NCBI GenBank assembly: GCA_012845835.1
Contig: JABAKD010000003.1
Location: 2,045,984-2,109,983 of the forward strand
Source of the DNA: Undaria pinnatifida
Taxonomy: Eukaryota; Sar; Phaeophyceae; Laminariales; Alariaceae
Direction of reading: 5' to 3'
DNA: 64,000 nt
Below the pieces are notes generated by a model. The model had not been told where the DNA came from. It ran no database searches and saw nothing but the letters and a program-made list of their open reading frames with translations. Made by a program: the position numbers and the translations under genes. Below, one piece after another: positions 30,881 to 42,710 of this stretch (its first letter is position 1; each line of letters begins with the position of its first letter).

Positions 30881-32190
30881 GGGAGAGGCCTTTCATGCCC
30901 CCCGCTCGGGGAGTTGGGACTCGTCGGCCGTTGTGTTGCCGGGGCACCGAGGGCTGGTGTGTGGTGCGGGCGTGGCACGGGTGTGCGGTCGCTAGGGGCC
31001 GGTGGCGAGCGGTAGAGCGAAGAGTTGTAAGTGTACTGTTTTAAGAATAGGGCGAATTGCCCCGTTTGCACGGGAGCGTTCACACGTAATATTAAAAATA
31101 GTTTTAGGCTTACAAGGGCTCCGCATGGGCGCCGGCATCATCGCCGGCGCCCATGCTTCGGGTAGGGCAGGGCAGCACTTCGACAAGTTAAGGTGTAGCT
31201 GTCCGATTTGGCATTCATTGAACTTTAAAGTAATGCCAAGAGTTTAATACGAACCTGGGATTATGAAGGTCATACTTTGACCGAAGAAAAACGTAATATT
31301 ATACCTGGTACAACAAAGAAGGCAAGGATAGGCGAAACACACTGTTGTTAAATGCGCCGTCAAGTCAAAGTTGGCGTCTATCAAACAAAAATCCCAACAA
31401 GAGTATTGAGAACCTGCGTCGCCTCTAGGCGAAACGAAAGAGGCCTAGGCATTAATGAAGAGACTGCACTGCTGTCCCCGTGGCAATGGAGGTTCGAAGT
31501 CGACAGGATGCAAAGTCGGTTTGCATCAAACGTCGACATGGGGTCATGTCAGCCGGCGAGGTTTTGGAAGAGGATTGCCTTGTTCGTTACGTGAAGGCTG
31601 TCGCATTGATTGGTCTGCGTGGTCGCAGGCGAGGAGGAAAACGAAGAAGAGGAGGGCGATCTCTCGTTGCGGCGGCATTGTCTAAGATAGATGCGGGGGT
31701 GGCTTTGCTCGTACGGGAGGTTGGCGTGGCGCTTCTTCTCTGTTTTTCTCGGGAAGGCGGGATATGTGTGTCAGCTGTCTTTGCTTCGTGGGTGCTTTCA
31801 CGTTGTCGAAATCGGACGCGTCCCCTCAATACATAATATCCGGAGTGTCTCTACAATGACGACTGCTGATAGTGCCGTGCGTATTTCCTAGAGACTGACA
31901 CATTATTTACTGGTAGTATTAGTAATAATGTATCTTTGCAAACTTTTTTTTTCTTCATCCCATTTATTATCCCCGCACCACTTTCGCGCTCCCTCCCAGT
32001 AGTAACTCAGATCCGGGGTCACATAGCGGGCCCTCGTCCTCCCTCCCCACTTCGGCACGTGCCTTCATTTTAACCGCGAGGAGAATCCAGCATTTTCTTC
32101 CCTCGTCGACTCGCGTCGAATTGTACCTACCCACGCTGCTAGGCGATCTCAGCAATTGATCCCTTTTCTTTTTGCATTTTTGCAATTAAA
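30881..32190. other. No gene recognised; perfect hairpin at 31123-31156
   Basis: GCATGGGCGCCGGC (31123-31136) and its perfect reverse complement (31143-31156) flank a 6-base loop. Overlapping frames at 31352-31891 in all three plus frames lack recognisable motifs; a 118-residue Arg/Val-rich frame at 31480-31836 is not supported as a gene. Confidence 0.5.
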
Positions 32191-32194
32191 GTCA

Positions 32195-32280
32195 AATCTC
32201 ATCGTGGTGGGTGTCGGACTCAAGGACAACCAAACGTTAGAAGTATTCGAGGGTAAAACCACTAGACCACCGGGGCGGCC
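32195..32280 (-). other. tRNA-like sequence (possible SINE head)
   Basis: Read on the minus strand, GGTGGTCTAGTGG resembles the RNA polymerase III A box and TTGAGTCCGAC, about 45 bases on, resembles the B box. An intact tRNA cloverleaf with a paired acceptor stem is not evident, so a tRNA pseudogene or the head of a SINE is more likely than a functional tRNA. Confidence 0.35.
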
Positions 32281-32475
32281 GGCTGACAATTGATTAAAAC
32301 AAAAAAGGATCTTTGCATAGAGATTACATTCCCTCACCCATATTGTATGATATTACGATGGTTGACACTGCGTTACGTACCCAGAGAGGTGGTGCCTATG
32401 GTGTCAGACAACATTATTATTTACTGATGGAGCCTGTATCCTGTGACCACGGACGTGATTATGCGAGTTAATGTG

Positions 32476-32522
32476 AGAACAACAACAACAGCAGCAACAA
32501 CAACAACAACAACAACAACAAC
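32476..32522. repeat. AAC microsatellite
   Basis: Runs of AAC interrupted by AGC. Confidence 0.9.
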
Positions 32523-32759
32523 TACTGCTGCTCTTGAAGCTCGGAATTTGAAAACATGTACCTGAGGTATATATTGTTGACTACTACTATACTTTAGATT
32601 GCTGCTGTGTCATTGATTAGTACGCCACGCGTTGACCCGTTCTCGGAAAAAGAACTGCCCAGGAGAACCCAAAATCCAAAATCGTCCCCGCTATTCTCGG
32701 ATGTGTTTCTTACCTCCCGTACGTAGTACGCGTTCGCGATCAAGTATATATAATAGGGG

Positions 32760-33010
32760 ATGGATATGGAAGGCGTTGGACAGCGCCCTTCGAACAAAGT
32801 GACTTGACCGAGAACTACAGCACTGCCCACTGAGCTACTTAATCACTTGACTCAGTCAGTGGGTAGTGCTACATGACATGTTAAACTACCAAAATAACCA
32901 TTCATAATGTCGTCAGCGCGCACGCTCGAAAACGACAATATGAAGGCGGTGAGAATCGAACTCACGACACAGCACTACCCACTGTCACGTGACTCAGTAA
33001 CTCAGTAGTG
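32760..33010 (-). other. Two tRNA-like segments
   Basis: On the minus strand TAGCTCAGTGGGCAG (about 32825-32839) is a near-perfect A box, with a TTTGTTCGAAGGGC B-box-like segment about 40 bases later. A second segment with GTGAGTTCGATTCTCAC (about 32954-32970) has a perfect five-base T-stem pattern and an AGTGGGTAGTGC block before it. The 5' acceptor strands do not pair, so these look like SINE heads or tRNA relics rather than working tRNAs. Confidence 0.4.
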
Positions 33011-33527
33011 GGTTATTCTAAAATAGCAACCAAATACATTTGCGAGTTCGTTAATTAATTTTCACCGACGTCGTAAGAGGGATCTCTGGAGCTCTCCCCT
33101 CTCCACGTACTACAGTTAGTAGTACTCAAGAAACACTAACAGCTCTTCGAGGCCGCCATGAAAAAAAGCGACGCCGGGAAAAAAAAGATATTCAAATTTG
33201 GAAATGATGCCAATTCGGAAATGTTGTCCCCTTTTTATTCGTTCAAGCTCTACATATGCCAAGATCCAAGAAGAGCTCAGGCGTATACCGCCCAAACACA
33301 AAAAAAAGCTCACTTCTCGCTTGTCTCGCTCAGCGTCCGTCCGCGCGTTTATACTGCTGTGGCGGGCGGTTGTTGTAGGCAACGTTACCTGGCCCATGCC
33401 GTGCAAGCCTCGTCTCAAACCCCTGGCAGCTGGTGCCCTACGCTGCTCCGGGTCTGGGACGGGACGAGGCAAAAAAACCTGCTTAGTCTCGTCTCGAGTC
33501 TTGGGGGCCCTTGATGAATCGAGTGTG
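33011..33527. other. No gene recognised
   Basis: A segment around 33200-33350 resembles about 38010-38130 (AATGATGCCAATT and TTGTCTCGCTC..C.TCCGTCCGCG), pointing to another dispersed repeat. No gene is recognisable. Confidence 0.45.
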
Positions 33528-33535
33528 GAAATAAC

Positions 33536-35283
33536 CAGGGCTTTTCACGGGTCGGGTCAAATCTCGCGGGTCGGGTCGGGTCGGGTCGGGTCAGCTGACC
33601 CGACCCGACCCGCGAGATTTTTGAGACGTCTTGACCCGACCCGACCCGACCCGCGAGATTTTCGAGACGTCTTGACCCGACCCGACCCGACCCGCGAGAT
33701 TTTCGAGACGTCATGACCCGACCCGACCCGACCCGCGAGATTTTGAAATCGTCCTGACACGACCCGACCCGACCCGCGACAATCCGAGTGACCCGCGAGA
33801 TTCGGGTCGTCTGGCGGGTCACGTTAACTTGACCCGTGACATTTCTCACGGGTCAAGGTCAAAAAGTCACGGGTCAAAGCATGTATACCTCGGTCGGTTG
33901 GTTGGTCCTTGGTCCCTCGTACTTTTCCCAGTATGTCGTGTTCTCTGCGTTTTTTACCGGCATTGTTTGCAGCTGATGATTATACCATGTGGTGTGCGCG
34001 CGAGAAATAGGAAAGAAACCGCAACCCACATGCATGGACATGCCCGTACCGTTAGACCACCAGGTCGACCCGACGAGCGACCCGACGAGCGAGCTAGTTA
34101 TAAAACTTGTTTACAAGTGCAATCTCCGGCCCCGGCAAGCAGCCTAGCTGAGCCGCCTCCGGCAGCAAGCCCACAATTGGGGCAGTGGACCTGCCAGCAG
34201 GGGCTGCGATCCGCGAGGATGCGTTGTCTGCTGCTGGTGCTTGCTGCTGCCAGGGTGCTGCTGCTGCTGTGCTGCTGCTGCTGCTGCTGCTGCTTGCTGC
34301 TGCTGCTGCTGCTGCTGCTGCTTGCTGCTGCTGCTGCTTCGACAACGGCTGCTCTTAAAGACTTCTTGCTTTTTTACGTTTGGTCACATTTCGTACTGGT
34401 ATGATAATTCTCGAGCTAGCTACTACTACTACTACTGCTGTATCTATCTTCTATCTGTGCAATCTCCAGCCCCGGCAAGCAGCCTAGCTAAGCCGCCTCC
34501 GGCAGCAAGCCCACAACTGGGGCGGTGGGTCTGTCAGCAGGGGCTGCGATCCACGAGAATCCGGCGTCTGCTGCTGCTGGTGCTTGCTGCTGCCAGTGCT
34601 GCTGCTGCTGCTTCGACGACGACTGTCCTTCCTTGCCTTTTTACGTTTGTTTGGTGACATTTCGTACTGGTATGACCGTGATATTACTGCTGTTTGTTGT
34701 TGTTGCGGCTTCAGTAGGAACGGGATTCCCGTCACACTGCCGTATGCCTTGATACGAGTAGCGAGGGGTACTGCCTGGTGATTGTTCTGCACGCTGTGAT
34801 GACATATGATCGGAGCATCGGCACGAGGAAGGCAGGAAGCCGAAAAAATGTTTGCATTTTATTGGCGGACCCGCGGGCCTGACCCGCGGGACGCCTGCAC
34901 GGCATCAACGTGGCTCTCAGCTGTAAGTTTGAAAAAGGCGGATCCGCCGGCTAGATCCGCGGGTTTGACCCGCGGGTCAGCCCAAAACAACTCACGGGTC
35001 ATTATGGCTTGACCCGCGAAGTGACCCGTATCTCGCGGGTCATGACCCGACCCGACCCGCGAGATTTTGAAAACCTCTTGACCCGACCCGACCGGACCCG
35101 CGAGATTTTGAAGCCTTTTGACCCGACCCGACCCGACCCGCGAGATTTTGAAAACGTCTTGACCCGACCCGACCCGACCCGTGAGATTTTAAAACGTAAT
35201 GACCCGACCCGACCCGACCCGCGAGATTTTGAAACCCCCTTGACCCGACCCGCGGGTCGGGTCATGACCCGTGAAAAGCCCTG
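33536..35283. mobile_element. Non-autonomous hAT-type element, 1748 bp
   Basis: The ends are perfect 18-base inverted repeats (CAGGGCTTTTCACGGGTC and its complement). The element is flanked by an 8-base direct duplication GAAATAAC (33528-33535 and 35284-35291). CAGGG-type termini plus an 8-bp duplication are the hallmarks of hAT transposons. No transposase is present. Both subterminal regions are arrays of about 30-base units GACCCGACCCG...CGAGATTTT, with an inverted junction near 33597. The middle holds a duplicated block of about 340-base period (34118 and 34459) and CTG microsatellites at about 34256-34345. Perfect termini and duplication indicate recent mobility driven by a transposase encoded elsewhere. 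Confidence 0.88.
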
Positions 35284-35291
35284 GAAATAAC

Positions 35292-36600
35292 AAACAACGC
35301 CATGTTCAGTTTTAGACAGCACAAAGTGCACACACAAATATCGCGATATAGAATGAAGCGCCAAATACCTAAATATCAGCGTACGCGGAGTTTTAGATGT
35401 CGTGAATAACGAACGACCGCGGCGGCAGAGCGTAGCAAAGCATAGCGCTTCGCTCTGCTGAGCTAGCGCTGCGCTGCGGTGCGCTGCTGAGCTGAGCCGC
35501 AGGGCATCGCAGGGCGCTGCACGGCGCTTCGTTGCTGTGAGCTATAGCGCGCTGCGATGGGGTGCTGGGCGGTGTGGAGCTGATGAGCCAAGCCCAGATC
35601 TCAGCTGATGAAGCTTCGTCAAGTACAAAACAAATGGTGGGAATCAAAGAAAAGCTAAAGGTGGACCGTTCCGCAACTAATGCACAGGTGGAAAATTAGC
35701 GGCAAATGGTAGGAAGTTCAACTTACTAGACAAAAAGGAAGAAAAAATCGCAAAAAAGTTCAAAATCGTGTTGGCAGAAAAACCAAATTTGCAGGAAGCA
35801 GCTGAAAAGTCAAGAAACAGGCAATGTTTCAGTTGTTGTTGTTGTTCTCACATCAACTCGCATAATCAAGTCCGTGGTCACAGGACAGGCTCCAGTCACT
35901 CTGGAGCTGAGGAATACCCTAGGGAAAAACACAAACAAACCAAGCTGGTGCACGCATAATTCACAGCTAACGCTAATCATGCCTCCACCAGAAACATATA
36001 AAAGTGAAATCGGGAGTCAGTCTACGATGTGCCAGGTCCACACCGGTGCATACGTCTCATTACTCGCGCCTGGAAAAACCGACTATACCGCTTGCCACCC
36101 AAGAAAGACTACCACGTATATATCACACATAGTATCATATCACTACGCATACGCACAACAGACGCAAGTCAAATGGAAAACAGGAATTAAAAACGAAGAA
36201 GAGAAAGGAAAGGAAATGGGTGCAAGGGGCCAAAAAAAAACAAAGAAAAATAATTTTTGGAGGTTCTACTGGCGAGTCTGCTACCAGACTGGCGAGTCTG
36301 CTACCAGACCGGGGTGTCACATGGTTTTTCGACGGTCTACAGCAGTACTACGAACGACTTCCGATACACCCAATGAAGCACGGACTACCGGCCAATTACG
36401 CGATCAACAGCTGGCCGTGGTTGTCACGTGTCCGTGTTGGGGGCCCCTGTGCCCTGCCTCTTGTTGGCTCTTGTTTGGGTAAAACATGCGGTGTGCTCGA
36501 TGGTCTCACAGCAGCAGCACACCGGAATGTCCGCTCGTACGACGTATCATTCTTACAGTAATTGTAATATTTTTTTCTTCATCAATATGAACATAAAACG
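35292..36600. other. No gene recognised
   Basis: A GCGCTGC-rich low-complexity patch lies at about 35410-35570 and a 20-base direct repeat (GGCGAGTCTGCTACCAGAC) at about 36270 and 36290. No frame has a recognisable motif. Confidence 0.4.
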
Positions 36601-36605
36601 GTTGT

Positions 36606-37530
36606 TATATATCGAACAGAGTGATGCGTGTACGACTAAACTCGCCAACGGCACTCGCACTGCACTTTGAGCTATCTGCTGTGTGGTTCTGGTTGCTACT
36701 AGTTGCTGCAGTATGTGCTAGAAGTTTCGCCCTTCGGCTACTGCTGCTACACCTGCTGATGTGTGTTTGCCGATATCGTCAGTTGGCGTTCATGCTCGTC
36801 GTACATACTGCTGTTCTCACCCAGTTCGTACGGTTTTCCTCGTACCTCAACCCTACGACGACGAGCTCAAAACAGAAGGGAGGTGACATGAAATGGCATG
36901 GACAATGGCCACATAGAAGCGAGCACAGCGGGATAGTTCGCTGCGAATCAACTGCACTCGTTCATGCCTACAGCAGAGGCTGCCTGGAGTGTCAGCGGCC
37001 ATGCTAAAGCCAGGACCAAAGGCCGAAGAGACGGCTCTACCTGCTTGGTTTTGTCTCGAGATTCTGTTATATATCGGACAGAGTGATGCGTGTACGACTA
37101 AACTTGCCAACGGCACTCGCACTGCACTTTGAGCTATCTGCTGTGGTTCTGGTTGCTACTAGTTGCTGCAGTACGTGCTAGAAGTTTCGCCCTTCGGCTA
37201 CTGCTGCTACACCTGCTGTTGTGTGTTTGCCAATGTCGTCAGTTGGCGTTCATGCTCGTCGTACATACTGCTGTTCTCACCCAGTTCGTACGGGTTTCCT
37301 CGTACCTCAACCCTACGACGACGAGCTCAAAACAGAAGGGAGGTGACATGAAATGGCATGGACAATGGCCACATAGAAGCGAGCACAGCGGGATAGTTCG
37401 CTGCGAATCAACTGCACTCGTTCATGCCTACAGCAGAGGCTGCCTGGAGTGTCAGCGGCCGTGCTAAAGTCAGGGCCAAAGGCCGAAGAGACGGCAGTAC
37501 CTGCTTGGTTTTGTCTCGAGATTCTGTTAC
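36606..37530. repeat. Recent tandem duplication, unit about 462 bases
   Basis: GTGATGCGTGTACGACTAAA occurs at 36621 and 37083, and the sequence that follows is nearly identical for the whole unit. Each unit contains the same plus-strand frame (36621-37007 and 37129-37467) with a hydrophobic Leu-rich start. The frames look preserved only because the duplication is recent. No family is recognised. Confidence 0.85.
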
Positions 37531-37880
37531 GTGAAAATAGCATGATTTGGGAGTTATTTTGTCACGAAACGTCTTGCCGTCGGTAACTTTTGTCACGAAG
37601 TTGTTGGATATCGTCGGTAACTTGTGTCACGTTTTAGGTGAACCCAAACTAAAAAATGAACTTCCAACTGGCAAAACGGGCCAACGGCCGAAAAGACGGC
37701 GCTACCTGCCTGGTTTTGTCTCGAGATTCTGTTACGTGAAAATATCATGATTTGGGAGTTATTTTGTCACGAAACGTCTTGCCGTCGGTAATTTGTGTCA
37801 TTAAGTTGTTGGATATCGTCGGTAATTTGTGTCACGTTTTAGGTGAACCCACACAAAAAAGTTGAACTTCCAACTGGAAA
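37505..37880. repeat. Tandem repeat of about 203 bases, two units
   Basis: A unit starting GAGATTCTGTTACGTGAAAAT and containing TTTGGGAGTTATTTTGTCACG occurs at about 37518 and 37723. The segment TTGTTGGATATCGTCGGTAA also recurs. Confidence 0.8.
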
Positions 37881-39540
37881 AATGAGCAGAAATAAAAACA
37901 ATAAAGGCCGAGCAAGAAACCAAACGAACTAGTAAAAAAGTACAGCAAAGAAGCTAACGCTCGAGAGTATGCCACCGCAAAATTCCAAACATTATCAAGT
38001 ACCGTTTAGAAATGATGCCAATTTTGTAAATCATTCAGGCGTTGCAGACATTAAGATTCAACCAAAATTTCCGAAATTCCTCCTCGACATGCGGTATTTT
38101 TGCAACTTCTCGGTTGTCTCGCTCGGCATCCGTCCGCGTTCACATCGATGTGCGGAACGGACACGGCAGGGCGAGGAGCGTTGGAGCCGCCTCCCGAAGG
38201 TGGCGATCGAACGAAGCTATATTCGACCGAGAATTCCAGTTCCGCGAATCGCATACTTCGGCCGAGACAAAAAAAAACTCCTGAATAAATCCCCGACACC
38301 AAGGAAGGATTTTATATAGATTTATATATGATGAGCACACCAAAAACACCCATGATTTCCCCGAAGCTTGTGATGTACCTGGTATTCATGCATATAAAAC
38401 CGAACACACAGGGGACGGTAGACAGCCGTCCCCCCATACCCTGCCATGTACAAGGCCTTCCATAGTGCTATAGTACTACTGGGGGGTGATCTGTAGGCCA
38501 TAGCTGCGTATAGTGACGGCGATTTCAGCCGTCGTAAGTGGTACCAAAAGCAGCTATGAGCTCGCTCCTCGGTGGAGCAGGAGGCCCCGAAGAGCCGTGG
38601 GATCGGCACGTTTTTTCAGTCTCTCGGCGCGCGAACAACTGCTTGCTGTAGCTGTGTGGTAAACTTGACACCATATATCCTATCTGGTACCTGGTATCCC
38701 GTATCAAACTCGTACCTGAGGTACCTGCTGTGGTGTACAATGTGGAACCCCACCACAGTATGATTTTTGCCTTGCCATGCGGCCGAGTTGCAGCACAATC
38801 CTTGCTCGCATAGGCGAAACTTGGCACTACAGCAGCAGCAGTAACGCTTCCCGCAGCTACAACAGCAGCATTCAAACACTGCGAGCCGTTGCTTTTTGTG
38901 TGCGTTAAAGTTGCTGCTGGGGGGACTTGGATGCCCTGTTTCGCCGAGGCACCTATTATTCATGTTTAGACCCTGTTTCGGTGATATTGCTGTATAGCAC
39001 CGGTACTATCTCGATAGCACTTGACTATATCAGGACCAAGTCCATTGACGGCGCCTGATGTTTAACACCACGTCTGCTACTTGTGTTTGTTTGCTTATAT
39101 CCTGTATACCACTGTATCGCCACTGTCGAAAAAACATAATATGTCGTACCCGGTACACATACATACGAGGGATGTGAGAAACAAAAATATTTTTTTACGC
39201 ATCATTCCAGGGCGTTCCAACACGTATACGTGCTATTAATATTAGTAGTACTTTTATGTACCTGGTACCTGGTTCAATGTCAACTGAATTATCTTGCGAT
39301 TGGAATACTGACATATATTATAGCTGGTGCGTCATACCAGTAGCATGCGTTTTTCTCCCTGCCGTATTATATAATATAAATTATACATTAGTCCGTGCAC
39401 AAATCAAAATCCTAAATTTTCCTAGCACAAATGACAACTTTTCTCTGCACACAGGTGGTTGTTAAAAATATATACAATAGTTTTTCCATGTATTTTTCGA
39501 ACGCACACTGGTGAGGGTCCTTCCACCGCACACTGTGTCG
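37881..39540. other. No gene recognised
   Basis: A hairpin GGGGACGG/CCGTCCCC lies at 38411-38433. Several copies of a TACCTGGTAC-type motif occur (about 38372, 38688, 39256). Nothing codes convincingly. Confidence 0.4.
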
Positions 39541-39590
39541 TGCCCGGGGGGGGGGGTTCGGGGGGGGCGCGTCGCCCCCCCCCGACACTG
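39541..39590. repeat. Long G-run followed by C-run
   Basis: G runs of about thirteen and eight bases are followed by a run of nine C. Such a tract can form a G-quadruplex or hairpin and is prone to assembly error. Confidence 0.7.
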
Positions 39591-40340
39591 CTACTAGCAT
39601 CCAAGCACCGTTCGGCTGCCCTGCCAACCCAGCACATACAACAACACCAACACACACTACACTGCTAGTACCATCCAAGCACCGTGCGGCTGCCATCCAA
39701 GCACAGTTCGGCTGCCCTGCCAACCCAGTGCTGGTGGTGCATTTTGGGACACACACACCAACACCAACACACACTACACTGCTAGTAGTAGCATCCAAGC
39801 ACCGTTCGGCTGCCCTGCCAACCCAGCGCTGGTGGTGCATGCGCTGGAACGTTTGCGCCTCTGCTGTTTGATCCTGCTCGTGCGGGACAACCAACACAAC
39901 ACACAGCAAAAACATTTCACATCGTTGTGCCGTGGGCTGCGGACAAAAACAACCCTTCCCAAAAAACCCTCCTCGTCCGTACAAACCCTTAAAATTCAAA
40001 CGGCTGCGCTTCAAATCAAACGGCGCTACGAACTACACCCTGGCACGCAAACAACGAGCAGCGCACACCGCACACCCTCTTTTTCTATCCCTTCTCGGGT
40101 ACACCGCGCTCTTCGGCGTTACGCTGGAACGTTTGCGCCTCTGCTGTTCGATCCTGCCCTTGCGGTCTGCCGTGTCTGCGTGCAATCAAACGGCCGTGCT
40201 TCAAATCAAACGGCGCTACGAACTACACCCTGGCACGAACACCCTCGCAGCGCACACCGCACACCCTCTATTTATATCCCTCGTCGGATACACTGCGCTC
40301 CTCGGCGTTGCGCTGGAACTTGCGCCTCTGCTGTTCGATC
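39591..40340. repeat. Two short tandem-repeat families
   Basis: GCATCCAAGCACCGT and CTGCCCTGCCAACCCAG recur at about 39598-39835. From 39839 a unit of about 190 bases with GCTGGAACGTTTGCGCCTCT, CAAATCAAACGGCGCTACGA and GCGCACACCGCACACCCTCT recurs two to three times. Frames here are repeat by-products. Confidence 0.75.
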
Positions 40341-40669
40341 CTGCCCTGTGTGGTTCGCCGTGTCTGCGTACGGCGGCGACTGCGTCCTTCAGTTCGGCTG
40401 CTGCATACTCTCTCGCTGGTTCCTGTCGCAGCTCATCTCCGCCGCGTGCTGTGGGTGTCTGCTATGAGCCTCTTCGCTCGTTCTAGGCTCCTCCTTCCCT
40501 GCGGCTGCGTGTTCTTCGCCCTCTTCAAACCTTACGGCGTACCACCTCCTCGTGCTGCGGCAGAATCTTTGCATACACCGTGCAGCGGAACGTCCCTACA
40601 GCAGAGCGGTATCTTGACGACTGGGGACACCAACTCTCCGATACACATTCACAGGGCTCTCTCTGTGTG

Positions 40670-41340
40670 GTACATACATGGGTAGCGCAGCAGTACTCCT
40701 GTGTGTTTGCGTGTGTAGGATACCCGTACGTGTTCGAACCTGCCATACTACCTCACCTTCCTCCAGCGCTCCTGCGGTACAAATCCCTTCCATCATATGT
40801 GAATGCGTACGTCTTCGAACCTGCCATACTAATTCACCTTCCTCCAGCGCTCCTGCGGTACAAATCCCTTCCATCGCATGTGAATGCAGGTGTGTACACG
40901 GCACTGCTTAGACGCTGCGCACTCAGCATGGTCACAGCAGTGTGTGTATGTACAGCGGTGTGCACACAGCTCTCGCTGTGTGTAGCACATATTCTACATG
41001 TGTAGCGCAGCAGCAGTACTCCTGTGTGTTCGTGTATGTAGGATGCGCGTACGTGTTCGAACCTGCCATACTACCTCACCTTCCTCCAGCGTTCCTGCGG
41101 TGGTACTAATCCCTTCCATCACCCGTGTATGCGGGTGTGTACAGCGGTGTGCACACAGCTATCGCTGTCTGTGTGTAGCACATACATGACATGTGTAGCG
41201 CAGCAGTACTCCTGTGTGTTCGCGTGTGTAGGATACGCGTACGTGTTCGAACCTGCCATACTACCTCACCCTCCTCCAGCGTTCCTGCGGTACAAATCCC
41301 TTCCATCACCTGTGTATGCATCATCTCCCATGTATGTAGT
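40670..41340. repeat. Tandem repeat of about 185 bases, three to four units
   Basis: A unit with GTAGCGCAGCAG, CTCCTGTGTGTT, TTCGAACCTGCCATACTA and CGGTACAAATCCCTTCCATC recurs from about 40670, 41000 and 41190, with a partial copy near 40808. Confidence 0.85.
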
Positions 41341-41559
41341 CTAGACTATGCGTCTCCAGCTACGGCTGTGCGTCCTGTAACAAGTGTTCGTGTCTTTCAG
41401 CACGTTACATCCTACACCTGCGTACAGCATAACCCATGCGCACTTTGTCATCACACCATGCGGCCTTCCTAGCCAAATTCTGCTGTTCCCTTTACAGGGG
41501 ACTAAGTACGAGCATCCTATCGGTGACATTCTCCGCCTCAAAGCGAAAGTCGCCGTCTA

Positions 41560-41870
41560 AACATTCCGCCACTCCCGACGATCGCCAAGTGCCTTCTCGT
41601 GCAGTCAAGTGTGACAAAACATTCAGCCACTCCCGACGATCGCCAAGTAAGTGCCTTCTCGCGTAATCCAGTGTGAAAAATCATTCAGCCACTCCCGACG
41701 ATCGCCAAGTGCCTTCTCGCGCAGTCCAGTGTGACAAAACATTCCGCCACTCCAGACGATCGCCAAGTGACTTCTCGCGCAGTCAAATGTGATAAAACAT
41801 TCCGCCACTCCCGACGATCGTCAAGTGCCTTCTCGCGCAGCGAGCCACCAGTCAAGTGTGACAAAACACT
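41560..41870. repeat. Five tandem units of about 58 bases
   Basis: The block CGACGATCGCCAAGTG with CTTCTCGCGCAGTC and GTGTGACAAAACATTC repeats, with GACGATCG at 41577, 41635, 41697, 41755 and 41813 (periods 58, 62, 58, 58). Confidence 0.9.
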
Positions 41871-42411
41871 TCTCCACTTAAAACCAAAAAGCACTTGACT
41901 AAACATGTATTTTTCCGAATATGGAAGTACCCGCAAACCCCCTGTTTACAGGCGCATCGCGTGACGGAGAGATTTTTTTTTTCTCGACTTTTTATCCCCG
42001 ATAAACCGGAAAAAATTGTTTTGTTTTTCCAGAGGTGTATTGTTTGTCAATGCCAAAAACCTCAACGGTTTTGAACAGATCGCGGAGTTTGCCAGGTGGG
42101 AATTCTTTTTTTTTTTTTAATATTCGAATTTGACGGAGATATCGCGTAAAAACTTGATCTAGAGGATCGACTTGTTTAGTTTTATATGCTATAACTAACC
42201 GACCGATTTCAAAATAGAGTGCGGCAAACGATTCCTCTCATCGATCCCCAGGTGCTTTTTTTTGGTTTTTGCTGGGAAAAATCTGGTTCGCGAGATATTC
42301 GCATTTTTGTTGTTGCGCACCATGCGGCGACTTTTTCTCTCGCTGGGTGCACAACAACACAACAACCGCACACGCGACAGCCCGAACAACACAAAACACG
42401 AACGCAAGCAC

Positions 42412-42710
42412 CATGGGGAAGCCCAAGGGACAGGCTAAGAAGAAGTAATTCGGCAATCGCGGAGACGATGGCCGGGCGGTTTCTAAGAAGCCGAAGCCGG
42501 CGCAGCAACATGATCTTCCATCGCCCGGCGCTGTGGTGATGCACCCTTCGATGGCCACGACGGCGCGAATTTGATGGACGTGGATGAGGAGGAAGGGAAG
42601 GCGGCAGACGAGGACACCAACGACGAGGAGTGGAGCGCTCAAGAAGAGCGCCCCCAGTCTTTAATTTTTTCAGAAGGCATGAGGAAAACTGAGGCTGCCG
42701 AGAAGGCTGT
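42412..42710 (+). pseudogene. Remnant of an unidentified coding sequence
   Basis: An ATG in good context at 42412 opens a frame encoding GKPKGQAKKK, interrupted by TAA, then FGNRGDDGRAVSKKPKPAQQ in the same frame. After a frame change near 42570 it continues with an acidic stretch, MDVDEEEGKAADEDTNDEEW. Composition and GC content differ from the AT-rich flanks. It could be the N-terminus of a decayed transposon protein. I do not recognise a family. Confidence 0.35.

Noticed and set aside
30158..31015. 285-residue plus-strand ORF
   Set aside because: Crosses four tandem 217-base units and a G-rich spacer; repeat by-product.
32940..33010. Functional tRNA gene
   Set aside because: T-arm and box patterns are good but the acceptor strands do not pair and the anticodon arm is not recognisable.
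33536..35283. Telomere-like or rDNA-like GACCCG array
   Set aside because: The array is bounded by perfect inverted ends and an 8-base target duplication, so it is part of a transposon.
41560..41870. Possible CRISPR-like array
   Set aside because: The units are contiguous 58-base tandem repeats without unique spacers, and the surrounding genome is eukaryotic.
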